This document shows positions 32,501 to 43,624 of a stretch of DNA of 64,000 nucleotides, piece after piece. The notes under the pieces are model-generated. The model was not told the origin of the DNA, searched no databases, and saw only the letters and a program-made list of their open reading frames with translations. The stretch comes from Gigaspora rosea. Its lineage: Eukaryota; Glomeromycota; Glomeromycetes; Diversisporales; Gigasporaceae. The stretch's first letter is position 1; the number at the start of each line of letters is the position of its first letter. The stretch covers positions 226,746 to 290,745 of the forward strand of contig QKWP01000216.1 of NCBI GenBank assembly GCA_003550325.1, given 5' to 3'. A program made the position numbers and the translations under genes.

Positions 32501-33331
32501 ATGTTAGTAACACTTATGGAATTAGTTAAATGTTGCAACAAAGAATCTGTTGCATATAATACTAGTCTTATTATTACTGGAAATAGAACTGTAATAATGA
32601 AAGAAATGGAAATTTTGCTTTCTCTAGAATTTCCATTAGAAGATACAGAAGATAATAGCAACAATGTTTCTAGTACTTCTTTACTTGAATTAGAAGCTGA
32701 TTACTCTATAACTCTGAATGAAATTACTTCTTCAAATTTAGAAGGAACCATAGCCTTTGATAATAATGATATTGAATTAGATATAAGAAACGAAGAAATT
32801 CTAGAAGATCCAGATATAATCTCAGGCCCTACCACAAATGAAAATAATGAAACGACTCTAGAAACGGTTGATAGAACACAAGATCAAAGGGCTACTATTA
32901 CTGGAATTATCAATGACCTAACAGAAGAAAAAGGGAACCCTTCTTTTCGAGCGATTCCTCTCCTAACTTTTTCCTAGAAAGATAAAGTTAATGAAATTAT
33001 CGGTCGATTAAAAGGAGAAATCCGAGGAAGTAAAAGAAAAAAACAAGTTTGCACTCTGGAAGCTTGTTATTATTTAGGAACTATTCTGAATGAATTTTAA
33101 AATAATCCTAAAGTTTCCAACGAAATTAGACGACTCATGAAAGACTTGTTGGGATCATATAAAATGTATAACTTTTGGAAAGGAGCCCACCAGATTAATC
33201 AAGTTCTCCAACCTCAAGAACTCCCACAATTGTATCAGACCCAGTTCATAACCCTGAGCAACATAAACAGACTTTATACTGAAAACTTTGATAGATTAAT
33301 AGAATTGAGAACTAACAGAGTCAGTTTTTAA
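32501..33331 (+). pseudogene. Extra 3' frame of the Gypsy element, unknown
   Basis: Two open stretches (32501-32977 and 33137-33331) between integrase and 3' LTR. The first is acidic and Thr/Ser/Glu/Asn-rich; the region between and after is basic (RGSKRKKQ) and then helical. No signal peptide or membrane segment, so not envelope-like. Fossil. Confidence 0.45.
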
Positions 33332-33343
33332 AGCGGAAGGAAA

Positions 33344-33854
33344 TGTTATAGAACAGGTTTCTAAATTCTAAACACTAGAATATTCTAAGTGTTTCTATTA
33401 TTGTATAGTTTATTACTTTATTACTTTATTATTTTACTACTTTATTACTTTATTACATTATTACTTTATTATATTATTACTTTATTACTTTATTACTTTA
33501 CTACTTTATTATTTTATTACATTTTTACTTTATTGTTTTATCACTTTTTAAAAGATATATAAACCCTAGCTTTTTGACCTTCTACCCACAAGCTTTTTAG
33601 CTTAGACTCAGACTTCCCTCTCCTCTCTTACACGCTTACGAATAATTGTATCTCTTGAATCTTATTATCTAAATAAATAAAATATATCTTTGCCAAATAA
33701 ATATACTCTTGTTATAAAAATATAAACTGAACCGCTCTAGTGAAGTAATATTCCACTTCCACACCACTTCATATCTTCTCTAACCCTTACAAGATCCCTG
33801 CCGCTGTGTGCTATATTGCAAGTACTATATAGAAGGCTATAGTCGCTTGTAACA
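33344..33854 (+). repeat. 3' LTR of the Gypsy element
   Basis: Begins TGTTATAGAACAGG and ends GTCGCTTGTAACA. Same U3 decamers and TATA-like sequence as the 5' LTR. Confidence 0.85.
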
Positions 33855-34128
33855 ATAATAATTTTGTAAAAGGAGAATATATGAGTTTTAATATATGTGT
33901 CGATTGTAACAAGATTTGCATAAACAAAAAAATAGGTTGTTGTTGTATAACAATTAAATGCTCATGTGAATAATTTTTTATTTAAAATATATACAACAAT
34001 AAATTATAATATACAATATAAATAAATAATTATAAATAATCTATAATAATTTATTTTTTCATTTACAACTACATTTAAAAAATTTGTATTTTCTATAACA
34101 AGTTTTTTTGAACCAAAATATTTCCACT

Positions 34129-34800
34129 CTATATTACAATCCTCCTTTCTAACAATTCGAACAGGCATTTTTTTATTTTGGCTCCAAGCTTAATTGCAGA
34201 CTGAATAGTATACAATCTACAATTGTCACTTGAATGAATTTTGTTATCCAAAATACAAACTTCTATTAAAGGAATATTTCCAATTTTTATTTTATCACTC
34301 ACTAAATCCAATATCATGTCTTCAACAACCCCTCTATTTTTGAATTTTGGTGAAATATATGTCTGTGAAAACATAATATCAAATAGATTCATGTAAGTAA
34401 TAAATGAATTTTTTTCACTTAATCGATACTGTATTAAATGAACTTTTAATGATTTTAAAAATATAATTCCTAGAATTACACAAATAATTAAACTATTACA
34501 AATAACAATTAAAATTAATAATAGTATTTGTAATAAAAATTTATTTACTAATTTTTTTATCTCAGTTAATGATTGATTTTCTTCATCGGTGATTACTAAA
34601 AAAGATTCTTCTTCATTGATCATTGACGAAGATTGTTGATTATTAGAAAATGAAGTCGAATCTCCTTCTTCATATCCACAATTCAAATCAAAATTTTGAA
34701 TAACTTCTGGCCATTTATTATTTTCTTCAATGTTTTCAACTTTTTCAAAATTTTTAAATTCTTCCCATTTTAAAGTTACAGATTTTTTGTTAAATTTGTT
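34129..34800 (-). pseudogene. Membrane protein of the viral-like set
   Basis: Minus strand. The open part 34129-34686 has an acidic Ser/Asn/Glu-rich N-terminus, one long transmembrane segment (LLQILLLILIVICNSLIICVIL, split here as LLQILLLILIVI and SLIICVIL, about 34490-34555) and a basic C-terminal domain. Coding-like sequence continues upstream to about 34800 without an in-frame start, so the 5' end is probably damaged. Unknown family. Confidence 0.45.
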
Positions 34801-34875
34801 TATGAATTTTTTAAAAAAAAGACATTTTTTGTTATTGTAAATTTATTTGTTAAATATTTGATTTTTAAAAAATTT

Positions 34876-35097
34876 TCAATTGAAACTATATTTCCAAATA
34901 AAATGTATTTCTTTTATAGAAATTAAAACTATATACAAAATTCGAATCTTAAAAAATAATAAACAAATTATAATCAAAACGAAGAATATCAAAATTGAAT
35001 TTTGTAAATATAATTTCTTATCATTTTTCCAAAAAAAATTCTTTTTATTGATTGGTAATTTTTTTATCTGATCATCCAATACCAAATCAAGTTTCAT
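34876..35097 (-). CDS. Small membrane protein, 73 codons
   Basis: Looks whole. It has a charged N-terminus (MKLDLVLDDQIKKLP), then a strong hydrophobic segment ILIFFVLIIICLLFF (about 34955-35000) and a second weaker one. It starts about 40 bases after the stop of the F-box/P-loop gene. The gap holds an ATTATTTACATGAGCAT box like that of the other cassettes. Unknown function. Confidence 0.5.
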   Translation of the reverse strand: MKLDLVLDDQIKKLPINKKNFFWKNDKKLYLQNSILIFFVLIIICLLFFKIRILYIVLISIKEIHFIWKYSFN

Positions 35098-35138
35098 ATT
35101 TTATTTACAAATTTGTTGTATGCTCATGTAAATAATTT

Positions 35139-35684
35139 TTATAATAATTCTTTATTAATTAATAATAATAATTCTTTTTCATTTCCTTTTTCAAAATAAT
35201 ATTTTAAAATAAATGGTTTAACTTTAACTTTATAATCTCCTTCAAATTTAATAATAAAATTTATATTATTTTGAAAAAAAATTGGATAATGGTCAAGTGA
35301 AACCCAACTTTCTAAATATACAAAATTAATTTCTTTATACTTGTTAAAATATCGTTTTGTAATTATTTGATTACATAACATTTTGGGAAACACTTGTTGA
35401 TTTTGATTTTTTAAATAATTTTTTATTTTATTATCATATGGACCCCAACAATAACTAAAAGATTTAAACAATTTTTTTTCTAATGATGATTTTCCTGATC
35501 CTGTTTTTCCATAGCAAAAGATAAATATTGGTTTTTTTGTAAAATAATATTGACAAATATTATTTGACCAAATTGTCTCAAACACAATTTTAAAATATTT
35601 GGAAACCAAACGTAATTTAAGTTGTTCTTTAAAATTTAACATTTTAAAAATGTTAATATTAGTTTCAAGAAGAAATTGGTTCAT
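35139..35684 (-). CDS. F-box plus P-loop NTPase protein, 181 codons
   Basis: Looks whole. Residues 1-45 read like an F-box (LLETNINIFKMLNFKEQLKL then LRLVSKYFK), which would bind SKP1 and recruit targets to a ubiquitin ligase. Residues about 53-75 carry IFIFCYGKTGSGKSS, a Walker A loop (GxxGSGKS), followed by a helicase/kinase-like alpha-beta pattern to the end. The 5' flank (35780-35890) is the same AT-rich tandem repeat that precedes the F-box-like gene at 12657. The domain pairing is unusual; the substrate is unknown. Confidence 0.6.
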   Translation of the reverse strand: MNQFLLETNINIFKMLNFKEQLKLRLVSKYFKIVFETIWSNNICQYYFTKKPIFIFCYGKTGSGKSSLEKKLFKSFSYCWGPYDNKIKNYLKNQNQQVFPKMLCNQIITKRYFNKYKEINFVYLESWVSLDHYPIFFQNNINFIIKFEGDYKVKVKPFILKYYFEKGNEKELLLLINKELL

Positions 35685-35779
35685 TTTGATAATTTAGAAT
35701 TTCATAAGAATTTACTTCTATTTCCTAACTGTTTTAAAATAAAATTAATATCTAAAATAAAGTTATTTATATAACTGAA

Positions 35780-36170
35780 ATATCTTTACAAATTTGTAAA
35801 TTAGAAAATTCAGTTAATTAGATAATATTTCAATGATTTGCATTTACGAATTTGTAAATTAGATAATAATTCAATGATTTGTTTAACCAGATAAATTAAT
35901 GTAAATAAGGTTCAATTTTTAAAATAGATGAATTAGATAATTTGATGATAATCAAATCTAAAAATAAATCTGGTATATTACTGAATCATATATCATTTTT
36001 TGTTATACTTCAAACAATAAAATATTAATTAAGCCTTTGGCTAGCTGATCTTAAAGCAATTTACGAATTGGTAAATTTTAAATTTATAAATTAGTAAATG
36101 TTGATCTGATTATAAATTTACAAATTGGTAAATTTTTAATTACAAATTAGTAAATAAAATTTCAAGTTAT
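35780..36170. repeat. AT-rich tandem repeats, mirror copy of 12310-12560
   Basis: Units such as AATTTGTAAATTAGATAAT and TTCAATGATTTGCATTTACG (35780-35890) are the reverse complement of the 12.4-kb array. A looser set with AATTTACAAATTGGTAAA follows at 36060-36170. Confidence 0.65.
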
Positions 36171-36689
36171 TTGTTAGATACATTTCAAAATAACTCACTG
36201 TTAGGCGATGATTTACAAGAAACTTTCACTATGCTAACTAAAAAAAAATTATAACAAGCCTTGTAGAGCATATCTCAGAGGATTTTAATCTCAAATTTCA
36301 TAAAAAAATCTTGAAAACTCATGGAGATATCAACATTTTTATAAATTCAGACGCATACGTTTTCACAAGTTTTCCCCTAGACTTCTACTGATTCCGGAGG
36401 CACTTTCTCAAAATGAAACCTCAAAAAATCATATAAGTAACTTGATAGAACAGTATTCGAGAGTTTACCATAAATATTTCAGCCCATTTGGTCAAATATT
36501 CATTGATTAACAACGATTTTTCATTTTATTTCCAGATTCGGAATTTTTAAAATTTTCAATTTTGATAAAAAAATCAACTTTTTTTACAGAAAAACACTAC
36601 TTTTTGGGTTTACTCTGAAAAATAATTAGTAAATTTTTAAAATGATCGATGCACATTCATCTTCTAAATTTTAAAAAATCTTATATCAT

Positions 36690-37995
36690 TGTCGATCATT
36701 TTTCGGTCTAAATGAATGATTCAGCCAAAAGTTATAGTAATTTTAAAAATTCTTGCATCATTTTTCCTGCATTATCATCGATCGTTTTTCAGCCTAAATG
36801 ATTTGGCCAGAGTTATAATAATTCGGGCCAAAAAATTCATAATTCAGGCCAAATCAAAATTCTTGCATCATCAAAATTCTTGCATCATATCCTTTAAACT
36901 TTGGAGGGGTCTGATGTTACACCCCTTTTTAACTATGAACACATGTGTGATGATTAATAATTTGTCACGCCCTATCACATGACCAAATTCACGAGCCTAC
37001 TAATTCTTGCATCATTTTTCTTGCATCATCGTCAATCGTTTTTTAGCCTAAATGATTTGGCCAGAGTTACCATATTTTCGTGTAATAATGCACACCTGTG
37101 CATTATTTCGAGCACCTGTGCTTTATTTCGGAATGACATATGTGTTATTTCAGATCAATATTACAAATCTTTAATATACTTATATTTATCGTGAAATACT
37201 TAGAGGAGGAGGTGCGTTATTTCGGAATACACATATGCGTTATTTTGAGTTAAATGGGCGATTTTTAAAAAAGTGCCAATTTCGAAATAACACACATGTG
37301 TGTTATTACACAAAAATACGGTATGATAATTCAGGCCAAAAAATTCACAATTCAGGCCAAATCAAAATTCTTGCATTATCAAAATTCTTGCATCATTTTT
37401 CTTGCATCATCATCGATCGTTTTTCGGCCTAAATGATTCAGCCAGAGTTATGGTAATTCAGGCCAAAAAATTCATAATGCGGGCAAATCAAAATTCTTGC
37501 ATCATATCCCTTAGACTTTTGAAGGGTCTAACGTCACACTCCTTTTTAACTATGAACACATGGATAATAATTAATAATTTGTCACACTCTATTACATGAC
37601 CAAATTCACGAGCTTACTAATTCTTGCATCATTTTTCTTGTATCATCATCGATTGTTTTTCGGCCTAAATGATTTGGCCAGAGTTATGATAATTCGGGCC
37701 AAAAAATTCATAATTCAGGCCAAATCAAAATTCTTGCATCATCAAAATTCTTGTCATTTTTCTTGCATCATTGTCAATCATTTTTCAGCCTAAATGATTC
37801 GGCCAGAGTTATAGTAATTCGGGCCAAAAAATTTATAATGCGGGCCAAATCAAAATTCTTGCATCATCAAAATTCTTGAATCATATCCCTTAGACTTTGG
37901 AGGGGTCTGACGTCACACCCCTTTTTAACTATGAACACATGGGTGACGATTAATAATTTGTCACACCCTATCACACATGACCAAATTTACGAGCT
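36690..37995 (+). repeat. Tandem repeat array, units of about 260-380 bp
   Basis: Recurring words: AATTCTTGCATCATTTTTC, CGATCGTTTTTCGGCCTAAA, GGCCAGAGTTATGATAATTC, ATGACCAAATTCACGAGC (near 36980, 37600, 37980). About three full units plus partial ones. A TA-flanked MITE interrupts one unit at 37070-37321. Short open frames here are by-products. Confidence 0.8.
37070..37321. mobile_element. TA-flanked MITE, 252 bp
   Basis: Terminal inverted repeats CCATATTTTCGTGTAATAA and CCGTATTTTTGTGTAATAA, flanked by TA. Removing it restores the GAGTTATGATAATTC word seen in sister units of the tandem array, a natural empty site. Confidence 0.8.
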
Positions 37996-38014
37996 TATTA
38001 ATAACTAACGCAGA

Positions 38015-38085
38015 AGCCCGCACTGCCAATCAGCCGCTACATGGCAGTGGCTCTGATTGGTTTGTTGGTTTCTGCGCTTCAATTT
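38015..38085. repeat. Small GC-richer foldback
   Basis: CACTGCCAATCAG ... CTGATTGG with GCAGAA/TTCTGC at the ends. Noncoding. Confidence 0.45.
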
Positions 38086-38558
38086 TGTATCATTATTTGA
38101 TCACTATGTTACCCTACTAAGGATTTAATTACTATAAGTAAAAGAAGAATGTAACAGTTGCAAACTCAAATAGGATTTGGTAAAAATAGGTAAAATAATT
38201 AGCAAAGTCGAGAGCATAATGTTTTATAGTAAAAAGTTTTTTTTTATATTTTTCTTACCGTTCGATTTATAGGAACCTAGCAATAAATTTGTTTTAAAAA
38301 GCATAGAATACTTTTTACTAAAATTTAAAAATGTAAATTCGCAGTTTTGTGAGATATAACAAATCAGGTGACTATACTATGTACGTACTATCAATTGAAT
38401 CAAATATGTCAATTGCCATCAATTGACTAATGAAACTTAATCTGTTTGAATTTGATTGGATCTCAAATACAACCTATGATCTGATTTTAGAGTGTATTAA
38501 AATAAATAAACAATTTTTCAGATCTGCCTATATGTAATATTTATTCGTGATCTGCCTA

Positions 38559-39263
38559 AGAACTAGTGAAATAACATAGTAAATCGTGAGAAAATTTACT
38601 ATTGTTTTTTGCCTATTTGGAATCTGGAGTTTCCCAAATGACAAACCGATTTTCTACTAAATAAACATCTCTTTTTAATTAAATAAAAATTGTAGAAAAG
38701 AAAATTTCAGTCATAATGCCAGTTAAATCATTAAAATTGGCCTAGTGGATTACGAGATATGAGCATTTTTGTCTTTGTGACTATACAGTATAAACAAAAA
38801 GTAAACATATGGGCAGCAGTCAATAGAAATCAAGCAAATCAATATTTAAAAAAAATTAATTCCTTAACTTTCACAGCTTATATCTCTATGGATTTTAAAG
38901 CTATCTTAATAGTTTAATATTCAAAAGAAAGCTTATATCGTAAGCTTTTTTTTGAATATTAAATCATTAAGATAGCTTGAAAATTCATTGAGATATAAGC
39001 TGTGAAAGTTAAGGAATTAATTTTTTTTCAAATGTTGATTTGCTTTATTTCTATTAACAGCTGCCCATATAATTGTGAAGACAAAATGCTCATATCTCGT
39101 TATTATGACTGGAATTTTCTCCTCTACAATTTTATTTAATATAAAAGAGATATTTGCTTAGTGGAAAATTGGTTTGTCCTTTGGAAAACTCCAGATTTTA
39201 AAGAAAGCAAAAAATATATAGTAAACATAACACCACTATTTATTATATTTTTTCACTGGTTTT
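38559..39263. mobile_element. Foldback palindrome, 0.7 kb
   Basis: Almost the whole stretch is two inverted arms: AAGAACTAGTGAAA at the left pairs with the right end, and internal words such as TTAACTTTCACAGCTTATAT (38860-38890) recur inverted at 38995-39020. Flanked by TA. No frame. The left arm contains the recurrent GTTAAATCATTAAAATTGG theme (38721 on). Confidence 0.75.
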
Positions 39264-39305
39264 TAGATGGATTATAAAAAAAAATATTATATATAATAAT
39301 AACAA

Positions 39306-40351
39306 TCATAGGACATGTCCTTTCAATTGCTGTCTATAATAAAAATTATAATAAAAACATATGAATTTACTATAGACATGGATTAGAAGATTCTCTTATT
39401 AACTTAAAATTAATTTTTTGGGAATATAGAACAAGAGAAGAAGAAAAATTGAGCTTAAAAATCAAATTAAAATTTTGCTGATTTTGCACAAAACGAAAAT
39501 GTAACTTTGCCAAAAACAAATATTTTCTAATTTTAAGATAATGAGTATATGTAAAATCATGCTCTGAACAACTTTACTTAGTTGACTAAAGTAGGTTACC
39601 TTGTAAGAAAAATGGGTTATCTATGTACTAAAGTTAAAATTTTTGAGTTTTAAATATAAAATGTTTTTTTTGATTAGGTAACCTACTTCGGGCCCTTAAG
39701 CAAAGTTGTTCGGCATGTGATTCTACTTGATCCAAGGCTGCCACGCGTTTTCTCGGATCTTTTACTAAGTGAAAATAGGTTTAATGTTGGGGAAAAAATT
39801 TTTTTTTAAAAAAAATTTTTTTAGAAAAAATTTTTTTCCCAACTTTAAACCTATTTTTCACTTAGTAAAAGGTCTAAGAAAACACGCAACAGCTTTGGTC
39901 CGAGTAGAATCACGTGCCGAACAACTTTGCTTAAGGGCCCGAAGTAGGTTACCTAATCAAAAAAACGTTTTATATTTAAAGCTCAAAAATTTTAACTTTA
40001 GTACATAGATAACTCATTTTTCTTACAAGGTAAGCTACTTTAGTCGACTAAGTAAAGTTGTTCAGTTCAGGGCATGATTTTACATATACTCATTATCTTA
40101 AAATTAGAAAATATTTGTTTTTGGCAAAGTTATATTTTCGTTTTGTGCAAAATCGGCAAAATTTTAATTTGATTTTTAAGCTCAATTTTTTCTTCTTCTC
40201 TTGTTCTATATTTCCAAAAAATTTAATTTTAAGTTAATAAGTAAGATCAAAGAGAATCTTCTAATCCATATCTATAGTAAATTCATATGTTTTTATTATA
40301 ATTTTTATTATAGACAACATTTGGGCCATTTTTTAAGGACATGTCCTATGA
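39306..40351. mobile_element. Foldback palindrome, 1.05 kb
   Basis: Arms of about 510 bp mirror each other from CATAGGACATGTCC at 39307 to GGACATGTCCTATG at 40350, with the centre in an A/T run near 39820. Words such as AGGTAACCTACTTCGGGCCC and TTTGGCAAAGTTA recur inverted. The two arms are very similar, so the insertion or a gene-conversion event is fairly recent. The open frame at 39769-40008 is a by-product. Confidence 0.8.
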
Positions 40352-40479
40352 CTGATAATAAATAAAAAAAATAAAATTTTATATTAAATTGTAAAACCTT
40401 GCAAATATTAATTAAAAATATTAATTTAAAATATAATATATAATAATAAAAAATAATAAAGAGAATAACTTCTTTTACC

Positions 40480-40610
40480 CGGTGGTAACTTTACCTGTTA
40501 TACAACATATCATCATACATATGACGACATTATAACAACTAAGAATAACAGTGGTAACTTTACCTGTTACATGACATATCATACATATGACGACTATATC
40601 CTTTTTTTTT
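40480..40610 (+). repeat. Direct duplication of about 50 bp
   Basis: GTGGTAACTTTACCTGTTA followed by ACATATCATACATATGACGA occurs at about 40482-40535 and again at 40550-40598, directly upstream of the MULE gene. Confidence 0.6.
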
Positions 40611-42772
40611 TACCATTCTTTCATTCTTTTGTTTACATTCTTTATGAATATAAGGTATTGATTCTTGCATTACGGTATCACAAACTTAATAACGATATGA
40701 TTCAATTTATTGAATTTTGTGTAAAAAGTGGAATATCAGGTGCACAACCTATAGGTCGGCTATTGAAAAGCAAGTTTCCAGAAATAAAAATCCATTAAAA
40801 AAACCTTTATAATGCTATCCAAGCTGCAAAAAATCATTTAAATAAAAGAATTGAATTTGATGCATCTGATCTTATGCGTTATCTATATTCTAAATGTACT
40901 GAAAATTCACGATGGTTCGTAGAAAGTAGATTTGATGGACCTGAGTGCAGGTTAAGTAGATTAATTTGGTTATCACCTGAGCAACAATATTTGTTGACTA
41001 GATATCATGATATTATTTTTCTTGATACTACTTCACGCACTAATAAATATAATATGGCTGCATGCTTTTTCGTTATTATCGATAACTGTAATAAATCACG
41101 ACTTGTCGTGTCTGCTCTACTTGAAGATGAAACTGAAGATAGTTTTATTTGGACATTAAGAATGGTTAATAAGTGTATGGGTAATTTAATACCACAAGTA
41201 ATATATACGGATTCTGATTTTGCAATAGCTAGTGCAATACGTTCTGAATATCCAAGTTCAGTTTATTGTTTATGCTTATTTCATATTGATCTTAATTTAA
41301 AAAAAAATCTTCGAAATAAACTTAATCCAAGTGAATTTCAGGAGTTTCGAAAGGACTTTTTTAAATGTAGAAATAGCATGACTAAAGAGTTATTCAAAAA
41401 TCGTTGGGAAACTTTAAAATTAAAATTTACTTCAGCAAGTAGTTATATAAAACGACAATTGGATCCATCTAGAATGAAGTGGGCTGTATGTTATATCAAT
41501 AACCAATTTACTGCAAGTGCAAATAGTACACAGCGTGTAGAAAGTCTAAATCGTAAAATTCATAGCTGTGTGGGATCTAATTCGTCGCTTTTAGAATTAG
41601 TTAAAGAAATTCAGGATGTACTTGACAAAGAATCGAATTATATGAGAATAGAAGAATATAAGAGTGAAATTTCTATGGTCGGGCTTGCAACAGTACCAAA
41701 AACATATTTTAATTCTATTGAAAAAATTGTTACACAATATCTTATGCCAACAATGGTTTTTAAGATTTGTGAACAAATGCGAGAGTGTTTTTTTTACGAT
41801 TGTGTTAAAATTAATCATACCGATTTGGGGTCTATAATGCAGGTAAAGCTTTGAATTATGCGTAGTCACAAACTAAAAGTAACTATTTTTTATCATACTA
41901 ACGATTTTAAATTTATAGGAACAGGATAATATGGATTATGATGAAGGAATGCGTGAAGATAATTATGAGCTTATGAAAGTTCATTTGGCTAATATCGTTG
42001 AAAACATTGGGAGTAAACAAATAAGCGAAATTTGGAAATTAGTATTATCTTGTGGAACTAAAACACATTATGTTATACTCACGACAGATGGTTCACATAC
42101 ATGTACATGTAATCTTCTTATAACACACGGCTATCCTTGTAGACATTTTTATAAAATTTTACGTTGTTCTTTTCAAGCTAAATGGCACATTGGGCTTATC
42201 GCAAGATGATGGTATAAAGATGATGTAATTAAAGAAAACCCAAATAAAATTTGGGAACAATTTTTTATTTCATTATGTACGAATAAAATTCAAAATGAAG
42301 ATAGGCATATAATTGATTTCGGATATTTAAAAGAAATTCGTGAATCAGACGTTTATACACCAGTACTGCAAGAAATCAATAGTACTCGACAAAAATATAT
42401 TTGTGCACAGGGAATAATACGAAAAGTTCTCGATTTAGCAATTGATACTAATTCATATGATGAATTAATAGGGATTTGCCAAAACTTTATTTTAGATAAG
42501 CAACAAATGCAAGAACCGCAAAATGATGATGAGTTTAATATTGAAAATCCAAGAGTTACAGCTCAAAAGGCAGGTGTCCTGGAAGAGCGAAGAGTACTAT
42601 TGAAATTCAAGATAATCAGTTAAAGAAGCGTCGTTATCTCCAGCCAGTAAATATGAATCAAATGGTTAATGAACCCGGAACTGCATGTAACAGATCAAAG
42701 AAAAAAGATACACGTAAAACGTGTCAAAATTGTGGACAAAAAGGACACAACAGAGCAACGTGTAAAAATTAG
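40571..42772 (+). pseudogene. MULE transposase with SWIM finger and zinc knuckle (one intron)
   Basis: Mutator-like element transposase. Exon 1 runs to 41842. Homologous-looking sequence starts about 40660 (SGISGAQPIGRLLKSKF); the first codons are doubtful and the N-terminus appears truncated. DDE parts: FLDTT (about 41028), YTDSD (about 41207), CLFHI (about 41272), RVESLNR (about 41536). Intron 41843-41918 (GTAAAG ... TACTAAC at 41896 ... TAG) keeps the frame. Exon 2 has a SWIM finger CTCNLLITHGYPCRH (about 42100-42147) and ends with CQNCGQKGHNRATC before the stop at 42770. One in-frame TAA at 40796-40798, one TGA near 42207 and one frame change near 42560 make it a pseudogene. No terminal inverted repeats found. 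Confidence 0.85.
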
Positions 42773-43361
42773 ACATTATAATATTGCATATGCATACAGT
42801 TTTTAATTGTAATAATGCTTAAATAAAGAACTGTGCTAAATACTATAATGGGATTAGTACATAATGCTATAATGCTTAATTTAGTAAATCATTTTATTTG
42901 CTTTGTATAATTATTACAACGATATTGTGTTTAAGGAGGTTAATACAAATGCATAATAACAAGCCTTATCTTCTATATAAGGACTTATATTTCTATGCAC
43001 TTTGATAACTGAAATTATAATTTTGATGCATTCGTAATAGAAATATCAAATCCGTAGTTTCGGCATTTTCCGTCTGTAACGCCGCTAAAAAATGTGATCT
43101 GTGATATGCATACGTGACCAGATTTTTCAGGGCTTATCAAACGTTTTCCGTTACAGTTTACGGTATTAATACCAAAATTATCGTTATGGACTCCGGACTT
43201 ATACCGGTTTCCGGTTCCTAGTATATACTGTATATACTGTAAAATACGGACTCATGTATCCCATGCAGTGTACGTCTTGCGAGTTTGAACCACTAGTTGG
43301 TGATTTATACCCGGGTACTAAATTGACACCCAGGGTACGCAGATCTGTATTTTATAGTAGT
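42773..43361. other. Noncoding stretch, locally GC-richer
   Basis: No frame or RNA recognised. 43040-43320 is less AT-rich than its surroundings, with words like TTTTCCGTTACAG; possibly an old repeat. Confidence 0.35.
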
Positions 43362-43624
43362 TAGTTAGTTAGCTAGGGATAGGTTAGTATAAGGTTAGAG
43401 TTAGTATAACTAAGTGTAATTGTATATAGTTAGTTAGGAAGCATAATTATATAGAGTTAGTTAGGATTAAAGTTAGTATAAGGGTAAGGTTAGGGTAAGG
43501 TTAGAATAATGTTAGGGTAAGGTTAGGGTAAGGTTAGGGTAAGGTTAGGGTAAGGGTTAGGGTAAGAGTTAGGGTTAGCGTTAGCGTAACTAAGTGTAGT
43601 TGTTAGGAATAGGGTTAGGGTTAT
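43362..43624 (+). repeat. Interstitial telomere-like repeats
   Basis: Runs of TTAGGG variants: TTAGTTAGTTAG, then about ten units of GGTTAGGGTAA (43487-43565), then GGGTTAGGGTTA at 43612. TTAGGG is the usual fungal telomere word. The array is degenerate at both ends. Confidence 0.75.

Larger units (their letters stand above)
23671..33854 (+). mobile_element. Ty3/Gypsy LTR retrotransposon, broken
   Basis: About 10.2 kb. LTRs at 23671-24153 and 33344-33854; primer-binding region TTTTGGTGCCTTCTGGC (24154 on); polypurine tract AAAGCGGAAGGAAA (33330-33343). Gene order gag, protease, RT, RNase H, integrase is that of Ty3/Gypsy. The left LTR lacks about the first 28 bases seen in the right one, and no target duplication is clear. 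The coding region is broken in roughly a dozen or more places; a hAT-type MITE sits in gag. The LTRs are alike to a few percent, so of moderate age. Confidence 0.9.

Noticed and set aside
36716-37793. Five similar plus-strand frames of 65-88 codons
   Set aside because: They are one frame repeated with the tandem array; the repeat period, not coding, explains the similarity.
39769-40008. 79-codon frame at the centre of the 1.05-kb palindrome
   Set aside because: It spans the palindrome centre and reads poly-Lys/Phe from the A/T run.
43362-43624. A true chromosome end
   Set aside because: The array is degenerate and unique-looking sequence continues on both sides, so it is interstitial.
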